Shown here one piece after another: positions 6,672 to 13,613 of a stretch of 43,726 bases of DNA (position 1 is the first letter of the stretch; the number at the start of each line of letters is the position of its first letter). The DNA comes from a virus. A model generated the notes under the pieces. The model did no database searches. It was not told the origin of the DNA and worked only from the letters and a program-made list of their open reading frames with translations. The translations under genes and the position numbers were made by a program. Location: positions 1 through 43,726 of the IMG/VR virus record IMGVR_UViG_3300030328_002097; one strand, 5' to 3'.

Positions 6672-7712
6672 ATGGGATTTAAAATGAAAGGTAGTTCTTT
6701 CTATGGAAAGACGATAAAACAAAGTGGTAGGGTTCCATCTCCGTTCAAACAAACTGAAGACGATAAATTTACTTCTTATGAAAAGTACAAAGAAGGAGGT
6801 GGAGATGTTGATAAGGCTAAAAATTGGAATACAGAAACTTATGGTACAGAAAATCCAACAGCTGAAGCTAAGAGATTGAATATAACAAAGGTTGAATTAG
6901 CTAAAAGACATAAGGCTAGTAAATCTAAAAAATCAGATAATAATAACGAGACATCAATTAAAGACGGTGGTAGTTATTCTGGTTTGTCTCTAAATCCAAA
7001 ATTTAAAAAACCAAAACTTACTTTAACAAAACCAAAGTATGTACCTCATTTTAAGGATGGAAAATTAAATCCAGAATGGCGTCTTGGAATTAATGACACT
7101 CATGACAATTGGGAAAAGATGACTGGTGGAGGAGAAAACAATACCAACACTAACGCTAACGCTAACACTAATAACAACACTAAAACTAGTAAAGGTGATG
7201 TTAGCGGTGAGGGTTATAGAGAAGAGGATTACGATCCAAGTGAGTATGAGTCTTATAGAGAAAAAAGAAGAAAAAGCAAGGTTGTTGATTTAGATGAGAA
7301 AATTAAAAAGAGAGCTGCTAAACTGAAAGACATATCTAGTACAGATGAAAAAGAAGGTGTGGCTACCGAAAGAGGTGGTAAACTAATAAACAAAAAAGGT
7401 GAAAAAAGACACGCTGTAGGTAGAGCTGCTCAATGGGTGAGAAGAGGTATTTTAAAAGGTAGAAAAAGAGCATCAGAAAATAGAGCAGACAGAAAACGTC
7501 AGAAAGCAAATCAAAAAGATAGAGATCAAGCTTTAACAAAAGCAGAACACGAAGGAAGGTTAGCTGCTGCTAGAGAAGGTAGAAGTTATGGTTATGGGAC
7601 AGGAACGCCATCTCAAGGAGGTAAAAAAAGTGGTGGTGGTAAACAAAAGTACAACTCAAAAGCAGATAGAAGAAACTCTATAAATACTGCTTCGCAACTA
7701 TTAAGTCAATAA
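6672..7712 (+). CDS. Large tagged basic protein
   Basis: This 346-residue protein of unknown function carries MGFKMKGSSFYGK followed by TIKQSGRVPSPFK (residues 13-26), matching residues 12-25 of the protein at 1662 exactly. Downstream are hydrophilic sequence with an Asn/Thr/Ala low-complexity run (residues about 156-170), a Lys/Arg-rich helical region (about 205-275, including RAAQWVRRGILKGRKR) and a Gly/Ser/Lys-rich C-terminal third. The strongly basic central helix could bind nucleic acid. The stop overlaps the next start by one base (TAATG). The combination of a conserved tag with an unrelated body shows modular assembly of this gene set. Confidence 0.85.
   Translation: MGFKMKGSSFYGKTIKQSGRVPSPFKQTEDDKFTSYEKYKEGGGDVDKAKNWNTETYGTENPTAEAKRLNITKVELAKRHKASKSKKSDNNNETSIKDGGSYSGLSLNPKFKKPKLTLTKPKYVPHFKDGKLNPEWRLGINDTHDNWEKMTGGGENNTNTNANANTNNNTKTSKGDVSGEGYREEDYDPSEYESYREKRRKSKVVDLDEKIKKRAAKLKDISSTDEKEGVATERGGKLINKKGEKRHAVGRAAQWVRRGILKGRKRASENRADRKRQKANQKDRDQALTKAEHEGRLAAAREGRSYGYGTGTPSQGGKKSGGGKQKYNSKADRRNSINTASQLLSQ
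7137..7181 (+). repeat. Asn/Thr/Ala low-complexity run
   Basis: A tract of AAC, ACT and GCT codons encodes alternating Asn with Thr or Ala inside the gene at 6672. It looks like a slippage-prone in-frame trinucleotide/hexanucleotide repeat and probably a flexible linker. Confidence 0.7.
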
Positions 7713-8098
7713 TGGCTTATAAAATGGGTAAAAATAAAGGTTTACAAGCATCTCAAGGTGAGATACGAGATAAACTTAAATTTAAGAGCAATAGAGGGAA
7801 AGGGTCTTCTACACCTGTTGTTATAAAAAAACCACTAGGCGAAGGTATACAAGGTGAAGCTAACAACGACGGTACTATATTTATTAGTGATCAAATTCCA
7901 GATGGTAGTCCACTTGAGAAAAAAGTTATAAAACACGAGGCTAAGCATATGATGGATATGAAAACTGGTAAATTAGGATACGATGATGACTCGATAAAAT
8001 GGAACGGTAAAAAGTACGAAAGAAAAAACGGAAAAGTTAACTATAAAGGAGATTGGTTACCAGAAGGTAGTAAAGATCTTCCTTGGGAAAAACATTAA
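7712..8098 (+). CDS. Small zincin-like protein with HEAKH motif
   Basis: The protein has 128 residues. It keeps a short trace of the block's start (MAYKMGKNKG) but then folds into something different: KPLGEGIQGEANNDGTIFIS, DQIPDGSPLEKKVIKHEAKHMMDM and a Trp-rich C-terminus (DSIKWNGKKYERKNGK, then WLPEGSKDLPWEKH). HEAKH at about residues 71-75 is an HExxH zinc-metallopeptidase signature preceded by a basic helix and followed by an Asp two residues after the next Met. This fits a minimal zincin fold of the kind found in phage proteins; activity and substrate are not shown. It could process virion or tagged proteins, or be an inactive structural homologue. Confidence 0.8.
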   Translation: MAYKMGKNKGLQASQGEIRDKLKFKSNRGKGSSTPVVIKKPLGEGIQGEANNDGTIFISDQIPDGSPLEKKVIKHEAKHMMDMKTGKLGYDDDSIKWNGKKYERKNGKVNYKGDWLPEGSKDLPWEKH

Positions 8099-8101
8099 AA
8101 T

Positions 8102-8890
8102 ATGAAGAAAAAAGGAATGAACGGTATGGTTTTTAAAGGTAATGACAAACCTATTATTAATATGAATAAACATCTTGCTTCTATGAAAGCTGATGGCGGT
8201 AAAAGAGCTAAATCATCACCGTTTCAACAAGCACCTTACAAGGACACAAAAGGAGCTCCAATTGAAACCAAAAAGAAACCTACTCGAAAAGAGATAGATG
8301 AATCGTTTAAATATGGAGATGGACCTGAAAGTGCAAAATACGCATTTCAAGAAAGTAAAGATTTTCCATCAGATGTTATAGATCATAAAATGAAGAAGAA
8401 TAGTAAGGCAAAATCTGATTTTGATAAACAAAAAGGTAAAATCACTACTTATGGAAAACACAATAATCCTAAACGTAAAGATATAGGAAAAGATTTTTAT
8501 TACAAAAGTGATGGAACTAAAATTAGTTCAGATAAAGTTGACGAAGGATCATTAAGTAAAACTAAAAAAGGTAAAAAAGGAACTTACGTTGATGTTGAAC
8601 CCGGTGGTCCACATGGAGATAGACTGTATTTAAAATCCCCTTTAAATCAAACAAAATTCAATCCGGATGGATCGGTTGATTCAACACCAAAAGGTATGAA
8701 AACAACAAAAGCTTCTGGACTTAGTTGGGGAGCTGTTGCGAAAAACAAAAAAGATGGTGGAGACGACCGCTATTCAGCTGTAAAAGGAATGCAAGATAGA
8801 CATGCAACTAACGAGTTTCATAAAAACCAAAGAGATGAAGCATCAAACACTGATTTAGGAGGTGGTGGAATGAGACCAACTTTAGGATAA
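8102..8890 (+). CDS. Tagged basic protein with SSPFQQ and SPLNQ elements
   Basis: This 262-residue protein starts MKKKGMNGMVFKGNDKPI; the KMKG half is degenerate, but SSPFQQ appears at about residues 38-43 and KSPLNQTKF at about residues 179-187. The sequence is hydrophilic, Lys/Asp/Gly-rich and mostly disordered in pattern, with a folded-looking segment (GTYVDVEPGGPHGDRLYL) just before the second SPLNQ. Function unknown. It is the last of the tagged block; a holin-like gene follows after 12 bases. Confidence 0.82.
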   Translation: MKKKGMNGMVFKGNDKPIINMNKHLASMKADGGKRAKSSPFQQAPYKDTKGAPIETKKKPTRKEIDESFKYGDGPESAKYAFQESKDFPSDVIDHKMKKNSKAKSDFDKQKGKITTYGKHNNPKRKDIGKDFYYKSDGTKISSDKVDEGSLSKTKKGKKGTYVDVEPGGPHGDRLYLKSPLNQTKFNPDGSVDSTPKGMKTTKASGLSWGAVAKNKKDGGDDRYSAVKGMQDRHATNEFHKNQRDEASNTDLGGGGMRPTLG

Positions 8891-8902
8891 TAAAATTTAA
8901 TT

Positions 8903-9295
8903 ATGAATATATTAGGAAAAGTATTTTCAAGCGGAGCAACAGAATTAGTAAAAGGTGTAGGTGGAGTTATAGATAATCTACATACATCTAAAGAAGAAAA
9001 GCTTGCTGCTGAACAAGAAATAAAAAAGTTAGTATCCAACTATGAAGTAGAAATGGAGAAAACAATAACAGAGAGATGGAAAATGGATATGCAGTCAGAT
9101 TCATGGCTATCTAAAAACATACGTCCAATGGTTTTAGTATTTTTAGTAGTAGCTACAGTATTATTGATATTTATCGATGCTGGAGTTATTAGTTTTACAG
9201 TACAAGACAAGTGGACTGACTTATTACAATTAGTATTAATAACGGTGATTGGTGCTTACTTCGGTGGTAGATCACTAGAAAAAGTAAAAAAATAA
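8903..9295 (+). CDS. Putative holin (3TM-holin-like membrane protein)
   Basis: The protein has 130 residues: a short amphipathic N-terminal segment (ILGKVFSSGATELVKGVGGVID), a charged coiled-coil helix (about residues 30-60, KEEKLAAEQEIKKL), SWLSKNIRPMVL, then two clear membrane segments (about residues 75-95, VLVFLVVATVLLIFIDAGVI, and about 105-125, LLQLVLITVIGAYFGG) and a basic end (RSLEKVKK). This arrangement matches the 3-TM holin family found in gene-transfer agents and many phages (Pfam 'Holin of 3TMs'). The expected role is an inner-membrane pore for lysis. No endolysin gene is recognisable next to it. Confidence 0.75.
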   Translation: MNILGKVFSSGATELVKGVGGVIDNLHTSKEEKLAAEQEIKKLVSNYEVEMEKTITERWKMDMQSDSWLSKNIRPMVLVFLVVATVLLIFIDAGVISFTVQDKWTDLLQLVLITVIGAYFGGRSLEKVKK

Positions 9296-9298
9296 ATT

Positions 9299-10051
9299 AT
9301 GGCAACAAGTAAATTTTTCACAGTACACGTGAAACCACTATTACCAATGGCAACACAAATAGAACCTGATAAAACTGATATGGTTTTTGGAGCTGGAGAT
9401 GTTCTTTTTGATTGGCATGCTTTTCAAATACCAAGAGGAGCAGCAAAATTAACTGACATAAACACTTTCATGAGAGGAAGTCAAACAGAAAAAACAATAG
9501 ATGTATATTTTGCTAGAACTTTTGAGGGTAAAGCCCCAGAATCTATAGGAACTGGTAATGCTTCAGCAGATGGTAAAGGTTACTATAAAAACTTATGTGG
9601 AGTAATGTCGATACCTACCGGTGATTGGAAAGAAGATTTATCTAATATTCACGCGGCTAGCTGTGGACATGGTGCTGGATCAAATCAATCGTTAACAATG
9701 GTTTTAGAAGGCGAACCTCATACTGGTGATAACGTTGGGTACGACACATTGTATATAGCTGCTACAGTAGGAGCTGGAAGTGGTTGGAATTACTCCACAG
9801 GGGTTTTAGCCAACGCTAACACAGACATAAATAGTGCTTCAACATTTGTAACTAAAACAGTAGACCCTAGACTCTTTTTTGATGAAGGAGACACCGTACA
9901 CGTTCATGATTCTGAAACAGCAATTGGTACAGTTCAATCACTAACAAATGACGATATTATTTTAACAGCTAACAATAAAGTGGCAATATCAGCGAATGAC
10001 GAGATAATGAACGCACACCCAATACATATGATATTATCGTTTGAAAGATAA
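9299..10051 (+). CDS. Beta-rich virion structural protein
   Basis: This 250-residue protein of unassigned position in the virion begins MATSKFFTVHVKPLLPMATQ and is Gly/Thr/Asn-rich with alternating hydrophobic strands. The C-terminal third (about residues 190-250: DPRLFFDEGDTVHVHD, IGTVQSL, DDIILTANNKVAI, NDEIMNA) reads like a small SH3-like beta barrel, similar in design to the inserted beta segment of the capsid protein at 17324. It may be a decoration, fibre or baseplate component. It starts three bases after the holin-like gene stop. Confidence 0.75.
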   Translation: MATSKFFTVHVKPLLPMATQIEPDKTDMVFGAGDVLFDWHAFQIPRGAAKLTDINTFMRGSQTEKTIDVYFARTFEGKAPESIGTGNASADGKGYYKNLCGVMSIPTGDWKEDLSNIHAASCGHGAGSNQSLTMVLEGEPHTGDNVGYDTLYIAATVGAGSGWNYSTGVLANANTDINSASTFVTKTVDPRLFFDEGDTVHVHDSETAIGTVQSLTNDDIILTANNKVAISANDEIMNAHPIHMILSFER

Positions 10052-10083
10052 TAAATAATTAAATTAATTTAAATTAAATAAAA
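10052..10083 (+). promoter_or_regulatory. A/T-only leader before the gene at 10084
   Basis: The gap contains only A and T, with overlapping TTAAATTAATTTAAATTAA palindromic elements and AAAA before the ATG. It resembles the A/T-only leaders at 16023-16058 and 18840-18867. No separate -10/-35 can be assigned with confidence. Confidence 0.35.
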
Positions 10084-10380
10084 ATGGCAAAAACAAAAAC
10101 AAAAAAGAAAGAAGAAATTATTGATTTTACTAAATCTAGTAATATTAATACTGAAGAATTAAAAGAAGTCCAAATGGTGGTTGGAAAAATAAATCAAACA
10201 CACATGGAATTAGGTACATTAGAAGCTAGAAAACACGGTATGTTACATTATCTAGCTGGCGTGCAAGATGAAATGACTTTGTTACAAAATAGATTCCAAG
10301 ACAAATACGGGTCAAATAATATTAATATCCATACAGGAGAGATAACTTACGAAAATGAGCAAACTGATAAGGAAGATTAG
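10084..10380 (+). CDS. Small coiled-coil protein
   Basis: The protein has 98 residues. A basic N-terminus (AKTKTKKKEEIIDF) leads into one long helix (about residues 22-80) with heptad-like hydrophobics (ELKEVQMVVGKINQTHMELG, then LEARKHGMLHYLAGV), and the C-terminus is a short strand (NNINIHTGEITYE). It resembles a structural or assembly helper protein, but no family is recognised. Its 3' end overlaps the next gene by 26 bases in another frame, indicating coupled translation. Confidence 0.75.
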   Translation: MAKTKTKKKEEIIDFTKSSNINTEELKEVQMVVGKINQTHMELGTLEARKHGMLHYLAGVQDEMTLLQNRFQDKYGSNNINIHTGEITYENEQTDKED

Positions 10381-10576
10381 TGTTGGTAAAGATTACAAAA
10401 ACGATGCGATGCACTATGCGGTTGGTCAAGAGGTATATGGAGGCCATACTATTTGTGATATTATAGAAGAAGATGATAAGTACTCTGTTTATATTAAAAA
10501 AGGTAAGGATGTTTTACCTTGGAAAGATTTTAATAAAAACATGGCTGTATCTGTAGAATATAATTTGGAATATTAA
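10355..10576 (+). CDS. Small conserved-looking phage protein, unknown function
   Basis: The protein has 73 residues: MSKLIRKISVGKDYKNDAMHY, a VGQEVYGGHTICDIIEEDD hairpin-like stretch, then YSVYIKKGKDVLPWKDFN. The pattern fits a small all-beta domain. It overlaps the previous gene by 26 bases, and its stop overlaps the next ATG by one base, so it sits inside a tightly coupled set immediately upstream of the terminase. Function unknown. Confidence 0.72.
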   Translation: MSKLIRKISVGKDYKNDAMHYAVGQEVYGGHTICDIIEEDDKYSVYIKKGKDVLPWKDFNKNMAVSVEYNLEY

Positions 10577-11169
10577 TGAAAAGTGTATACGATTTTGTAA
10601 TACAACCAAAAGGAAATAGATATAATAATACCGCTAAAATTGGTGATAAAGATCTTATATTAAACACTGAGATTTTTAATCATCAATATGTAAATAGAGA
10701 AGCAGTTGTTGTATCAACACCTATACTTGGGGAAACAGATATAAAGCCAGGAGATACAGTTGTAGTTCATCACAATGTATTTCGTAGGTGGCACAATCAA
10801 CATGGTATAGAGAAGAATAGTAGAAGTTACTTTAATGAAAATACTTATTTTGTAACTTCAGAACAAATATTTCTTTATAAAAGAAACAATAAATGGAATG
10901 CTCCTAAAGGATATTGTTTTGTTCAACCTATAAAGAATAATGACATATTTAGTTTAGAAGATGAAAAACCTTTAACTGGTATTGTTAAATATTCAGATGG
11001 AACAGTTAATGAAGGTGATTTAATAGGTTTTAAACCTAATTCTGAATATGAATTTATAATAGAAGGAAAAAGACTATATAGAGTTTTATCAAATTTAATT
11101 ACAATCAAATATGAATATCAAGGAAACGAAGAAGCGTATAATCCAAGCTGGACACAAAGCAGTCGATGA
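10576..11169 (+). CDS. Beta-barrel protein, possibly GroES-fold
   Basis: The protein has 197 residues. Two halves each show a GroES-like order of strands. The first has LNTEIFNHQYVNREAVVV, ETDIKPGDTVVVHHNVF and a Tyr/Phe-rich strand; the second has APKGYCFVQPI, GIVKYSDGTVNEGDLIGF and EFIIEGKRLYRVLSNLITIKYE. In GroES the signature is a strand, a flexible loop, a VGDxV element and a final strand near a conserved acidic position; the IKPGDTVVV and VNEGDLIGF segments occupy that place. With a true groEL/groES pair in the same genome, this could be a chaperonin accessory or simply a structurally similar protein. The 3' end overlaps the small terminase gene by 59 bases. Confidence 0.7.
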   Translation: MKSVYDFVIQPKGNRYNNTAKIGDKDLILNTEIFNHQYVNREAVVVSTPILGETDIKPGDTVVVHHNVFRRWHNQHGIEKNSRSYFNENTYFVTSEQIFLYKRNNKWNAPKGYCFVQPIKNNDIFSLEDEKPLTGIVKYSDGTVNEGDLIGFKPNSEYEFIIEGKRLYRVLSNLITIKYEYQGNEEAYNPSWTQSSR

Positions 11170-11386
11170 ACTTATTAAAGTTGCGAAAGAAGCTATCGTT
11201 GATAGTGGAGATGATATTACAGCAGACAGACTTAAGAATGCTGCCGCTACCAAAAAACTCGCCATCTTTGATGCTTTTGAAATACTTAATAGAATACAAG
11301 AGGAAGAGAATATTATCGAGGGTAAAGAACCTGAGGAAAAACAAGTAAGAGCTTTTAAAGGTTTTGCTGAAGGAAGATCTAAGTAA
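11111..11386 (+). CDS. Putative small terminase subunit
   Basis: The protein has 91 residues and is all-helical in pattern: an N-terminal helix with a basic face (NIKETKKRIIQAGHKAVDEL), DDITADRLKNAAATKKLAIF and a C-terminal helix (FEILNRIQEEENI) ending basic. It immediately precedes the large terminase, with a one-base stop/start overlap (TAATG at 11386), the standard position of the DNA-recognition subunit that delivers phage DNA to the motor. The assignment rests mainly on position, size and helical composition; the family is too diverse to identify by motif alone. It is short for a complete small terminase. Confidence 0.65.
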   Translation: MNIKETKKRIIQAGHKAVDELIKVAKEAIVDSGDDITADRLKNAAATKKLAIFDAFEILNRIQEEENIIEGKEPEEKQVRAFKGFAEGRSK

Positions 11387-13611
11387 TGTACGAGCAAACG
11401 TTATATAAAATAATAGAACCTATTAAACATACGACTATAAAGCGTATGAATAAAGGTAAAAAATGGAAATATGGATACAATAAAGAACATGATATTATCA
11501 TATTATCAAAAAGTGGTCAAATTGGCGAAATCTGTGAAATCCAAAATCTTAGGATAGCACTACCAAAACCTATAAATATATATAGTAGTTCTAAGAAAAA
11601 AGAAGAACAATATTGGAAACAGTTTGAGTACCCAAAAGAATTAAAAAATATAAAAAACATCTTCGATTGGAGAATGTACCCGGATGATCAAAAAAGTAAA
11701 TGGTACGACTATATAGATGAAGAGTTTCAACGTAGAGAAGATGGTTTTTGGTTTATGAACAAAGGTAAACCAACATATATAACAGGTACGCACTATATGT
11801 ACTTACAATGGAGTAAAATTGACGTTGGAGCCCCAGATTTTAGAGAAGCAAATAGATTGTTCTTTATATTTTGGGAAGCGTGTAAAGTAGATAAACGGTG
11901 TTATGGTATGTGTTACCTAAAAAACCGTAGATCTGGATTTTCTTTCATGTCTTCAGCAGAAGCAGTTAACTTAGCAACTATCTCAAGTGATTCTAGATAC
12001 GGTATACTTTCCAAATCAGGAGCAGATGCTAAGAAAATGTTTACAGACAAAGTTGTTCCAATCTCAATTAATTATCCTTTCTTTTTTAAACCTATCCAAG
12101 ACGGTATGGATAGACCTAAAAGTGAATTAGCATATAGAGTTCCGGCTAGTAAATTCACTAGAAAAAAACTAGAATCTAACGAAAGATTAGAAGAGATGGT
12201 TGGTTTAGACACCACGATTGATTGGAAGAACACAGGTGATAATAGTTATGACGGTGAAAAATTAGCGTTACTAGTACATGATGAGAGTGGTAAATGGGAA
12301 AGACCAGATAATATATTAAACAACTGGAGGGTTACAAAAACATGTTTACGATTAGGTAGTAGAATTATAGGTAAGTGCATGATGGGATCAACTAGTAATG
12401 CTTTAGATAAAGGAGGGGATAACTTTAAAAAACTATACAATGCATCAGATGTTACAGAAAGAAATCGTAATGGACAAACAAAATCTGGGTTATATTCTCT
12501 TTTTATTCCAATGGAATGGAACTATGAAGGATTTATTGACAGATACGGAGCTCCTGTGTTTGATACACCGGACGATGATGTCTTCGACCCACATGGTGAA
12601 TTAATAGACATAGGGATTATAGAGCATTGGCAAAACGAAGCTGATGGTTTAAAGAATGATCAAGATGGTTTAAATGAGTTTTACAGACAGTTTCCTAGAA
12701 CAGAAGAGCACGCGTTTAGAGATGAAACTAGAAACAGTATTTTTAATCTAGTAAAGATATACGAACAGATAGATTATAACGATGAGATGTCTAGAACTCT
12801 TGGTATCACGTCTGGAAACTTTCAGTGGGTAAATGGAATTAAAGATTCTAAAGTTATATTTTACCCAGATCCAAAAGGTAGGTTTAGAATAAGTTGGACA
12901 CCACCAGTACATTTGCAAAATAATATTATTTTAAAAAATGGAATAAGATATCCTGGTAACGAACATATGGGGGCGTTTGGTTGTGATAGTTACGATATAT
13001 CAGGAACGGTAGATGGAGTTGGATCTAAAGGAGCTTTGCACGGATTAACCAAGTTTAGTATGGAAGAAGCTCCAGCTAATATGTTTTTTTTAGAATACTT
13101 AGCTAGACCACAAACAGCAGAAATGTTTTTTGAAGATATGTTAATGGCTATAGCTTTCTACGGAATGCCAATATTAGCAGAGAATAATAAACCACGTCTT
13201 TTATATTATTTAAGACGTAGAGGATATAGAGGATTTAGTATGAATCGACCTGATAAACTTTGGATAAAACTATCTGTAGCAGAAAAAGAAGTTGGTGGTA
13301 TACCTAACTCAAGTGAAGATATAAAACAAGCCCACGCGGCCGCTGTTGAGATGTACATTCAAAATAATGTTGGTGTTTTACAAGATGGTAGTTTTGGCAA
13401 CATGTATTTTAATAGAACATTAAACGATTGGAGTAGGTTTGATATAACAAAAAGAACTAAGCATGATGCAACTATTAGTTCAGGATTAGCTGTTATGGCT
13501 TGTAATAGACATTTATACAGACCTAATGCAGAAATAAAAAAAGAAAAAGTAAATATAAATATTGCTAGATATGGAAATACTGGTGGTAGATCTAAATTAA
13601 TTAAACAATAA
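11386..13611 (+). CDS. terL: Terminase large subunit (packaging ATPase/nuclease)
   Basis: This 741-residue motor protein packages DNA into the procapsid through the portal. The ATPase site shows a deviant Walker A, YLKNRRSGFSF (residues 177-187), where the usual Lys after Gly is Phe185; Walker B LLVHDE with Asp299/Glu300; and a coupling motif MMGSTSNALDKGGD. The C-terminal RNase-H-like nuclease begins at GCDSYDISGTVDGVGSKG (acidic Asp534 and Asp537), and a second acidic region lies further on. It is longer than many TerLs (about 450-600), with an N-terminal extension of about 110 residues before FDWRMYPDDQ. Next to the small subunit and portal, the identity is firm; the missing lysine deserves attention. 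Confidence 0.95.
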   Translation: MYEQTLYKIIEPIKHTTIKRMNKGKKWKYGYNKEHDIIILSKSGQIGEICEIQNLRIALPKPINIYSSSKKKEEQYWKQFEYPKELKNIKNIFDWRMYPDDQKSKWYDYIDEEFQRREDGFWFMNKGKPTYITGTHYMYLQWSKIDVGAPDFREANRLFFIFWEACKVDKRCYGMCYLKNRRSGFSFMSSAEAVNLATISSDSRYGILSKSGADAKKMFTDKVVPISINYPFFFKPIQDGMDRPKSELAYRVPASKFTRKKLESNERLEEMVGLDTTIDWKNTGDNSYDGEKLALLVHDESGKWERPDNILNNWRVTKTCLRLGSRIIGKCMMGSTSNALDKGGDNFKKLYNASDVTERNRNGQTKSGLYSLFIPMEWNYEGFIDRYGAPVFDTPDDDVFDPHGELIDIGIIEHWQNEADGLKNDQDGLNEFYRQFPRTEEHAFRDETRNSIFNLVKIYEQIDYNDEMSRTLGITSGNFQWVNGIKDSKVIFYPDPKGRFRISWTPPVHLQNNIILKNGIRYPGNEHMGAFGCDSYDISGTVDGVGSKGALHGLTKFSMEEAPANMFFLEYLARPQTAEMFFEDMLMAIAFYGMPILAENNKPRLLYYLRRRGYRGFSMNRPDKLWIKLSVAEKEVGGIPNSSEDIKQAHAAAVEMYIQNNVGVLQDGSFGNMYFNRTLNDWSRFDITKRTKHDATISSGLAVMACNRHLYRPNAEIKKEKVNINIARYGNTGGRSKLIKQ

Positions 13612-13613
13612 GT

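Noticed and set aside
7137-7181. Asn/Thr run as a functional motif
   Set aside because: It looks like codon-repeat slippage forming a flexible linker; no binding motif is recognisable.
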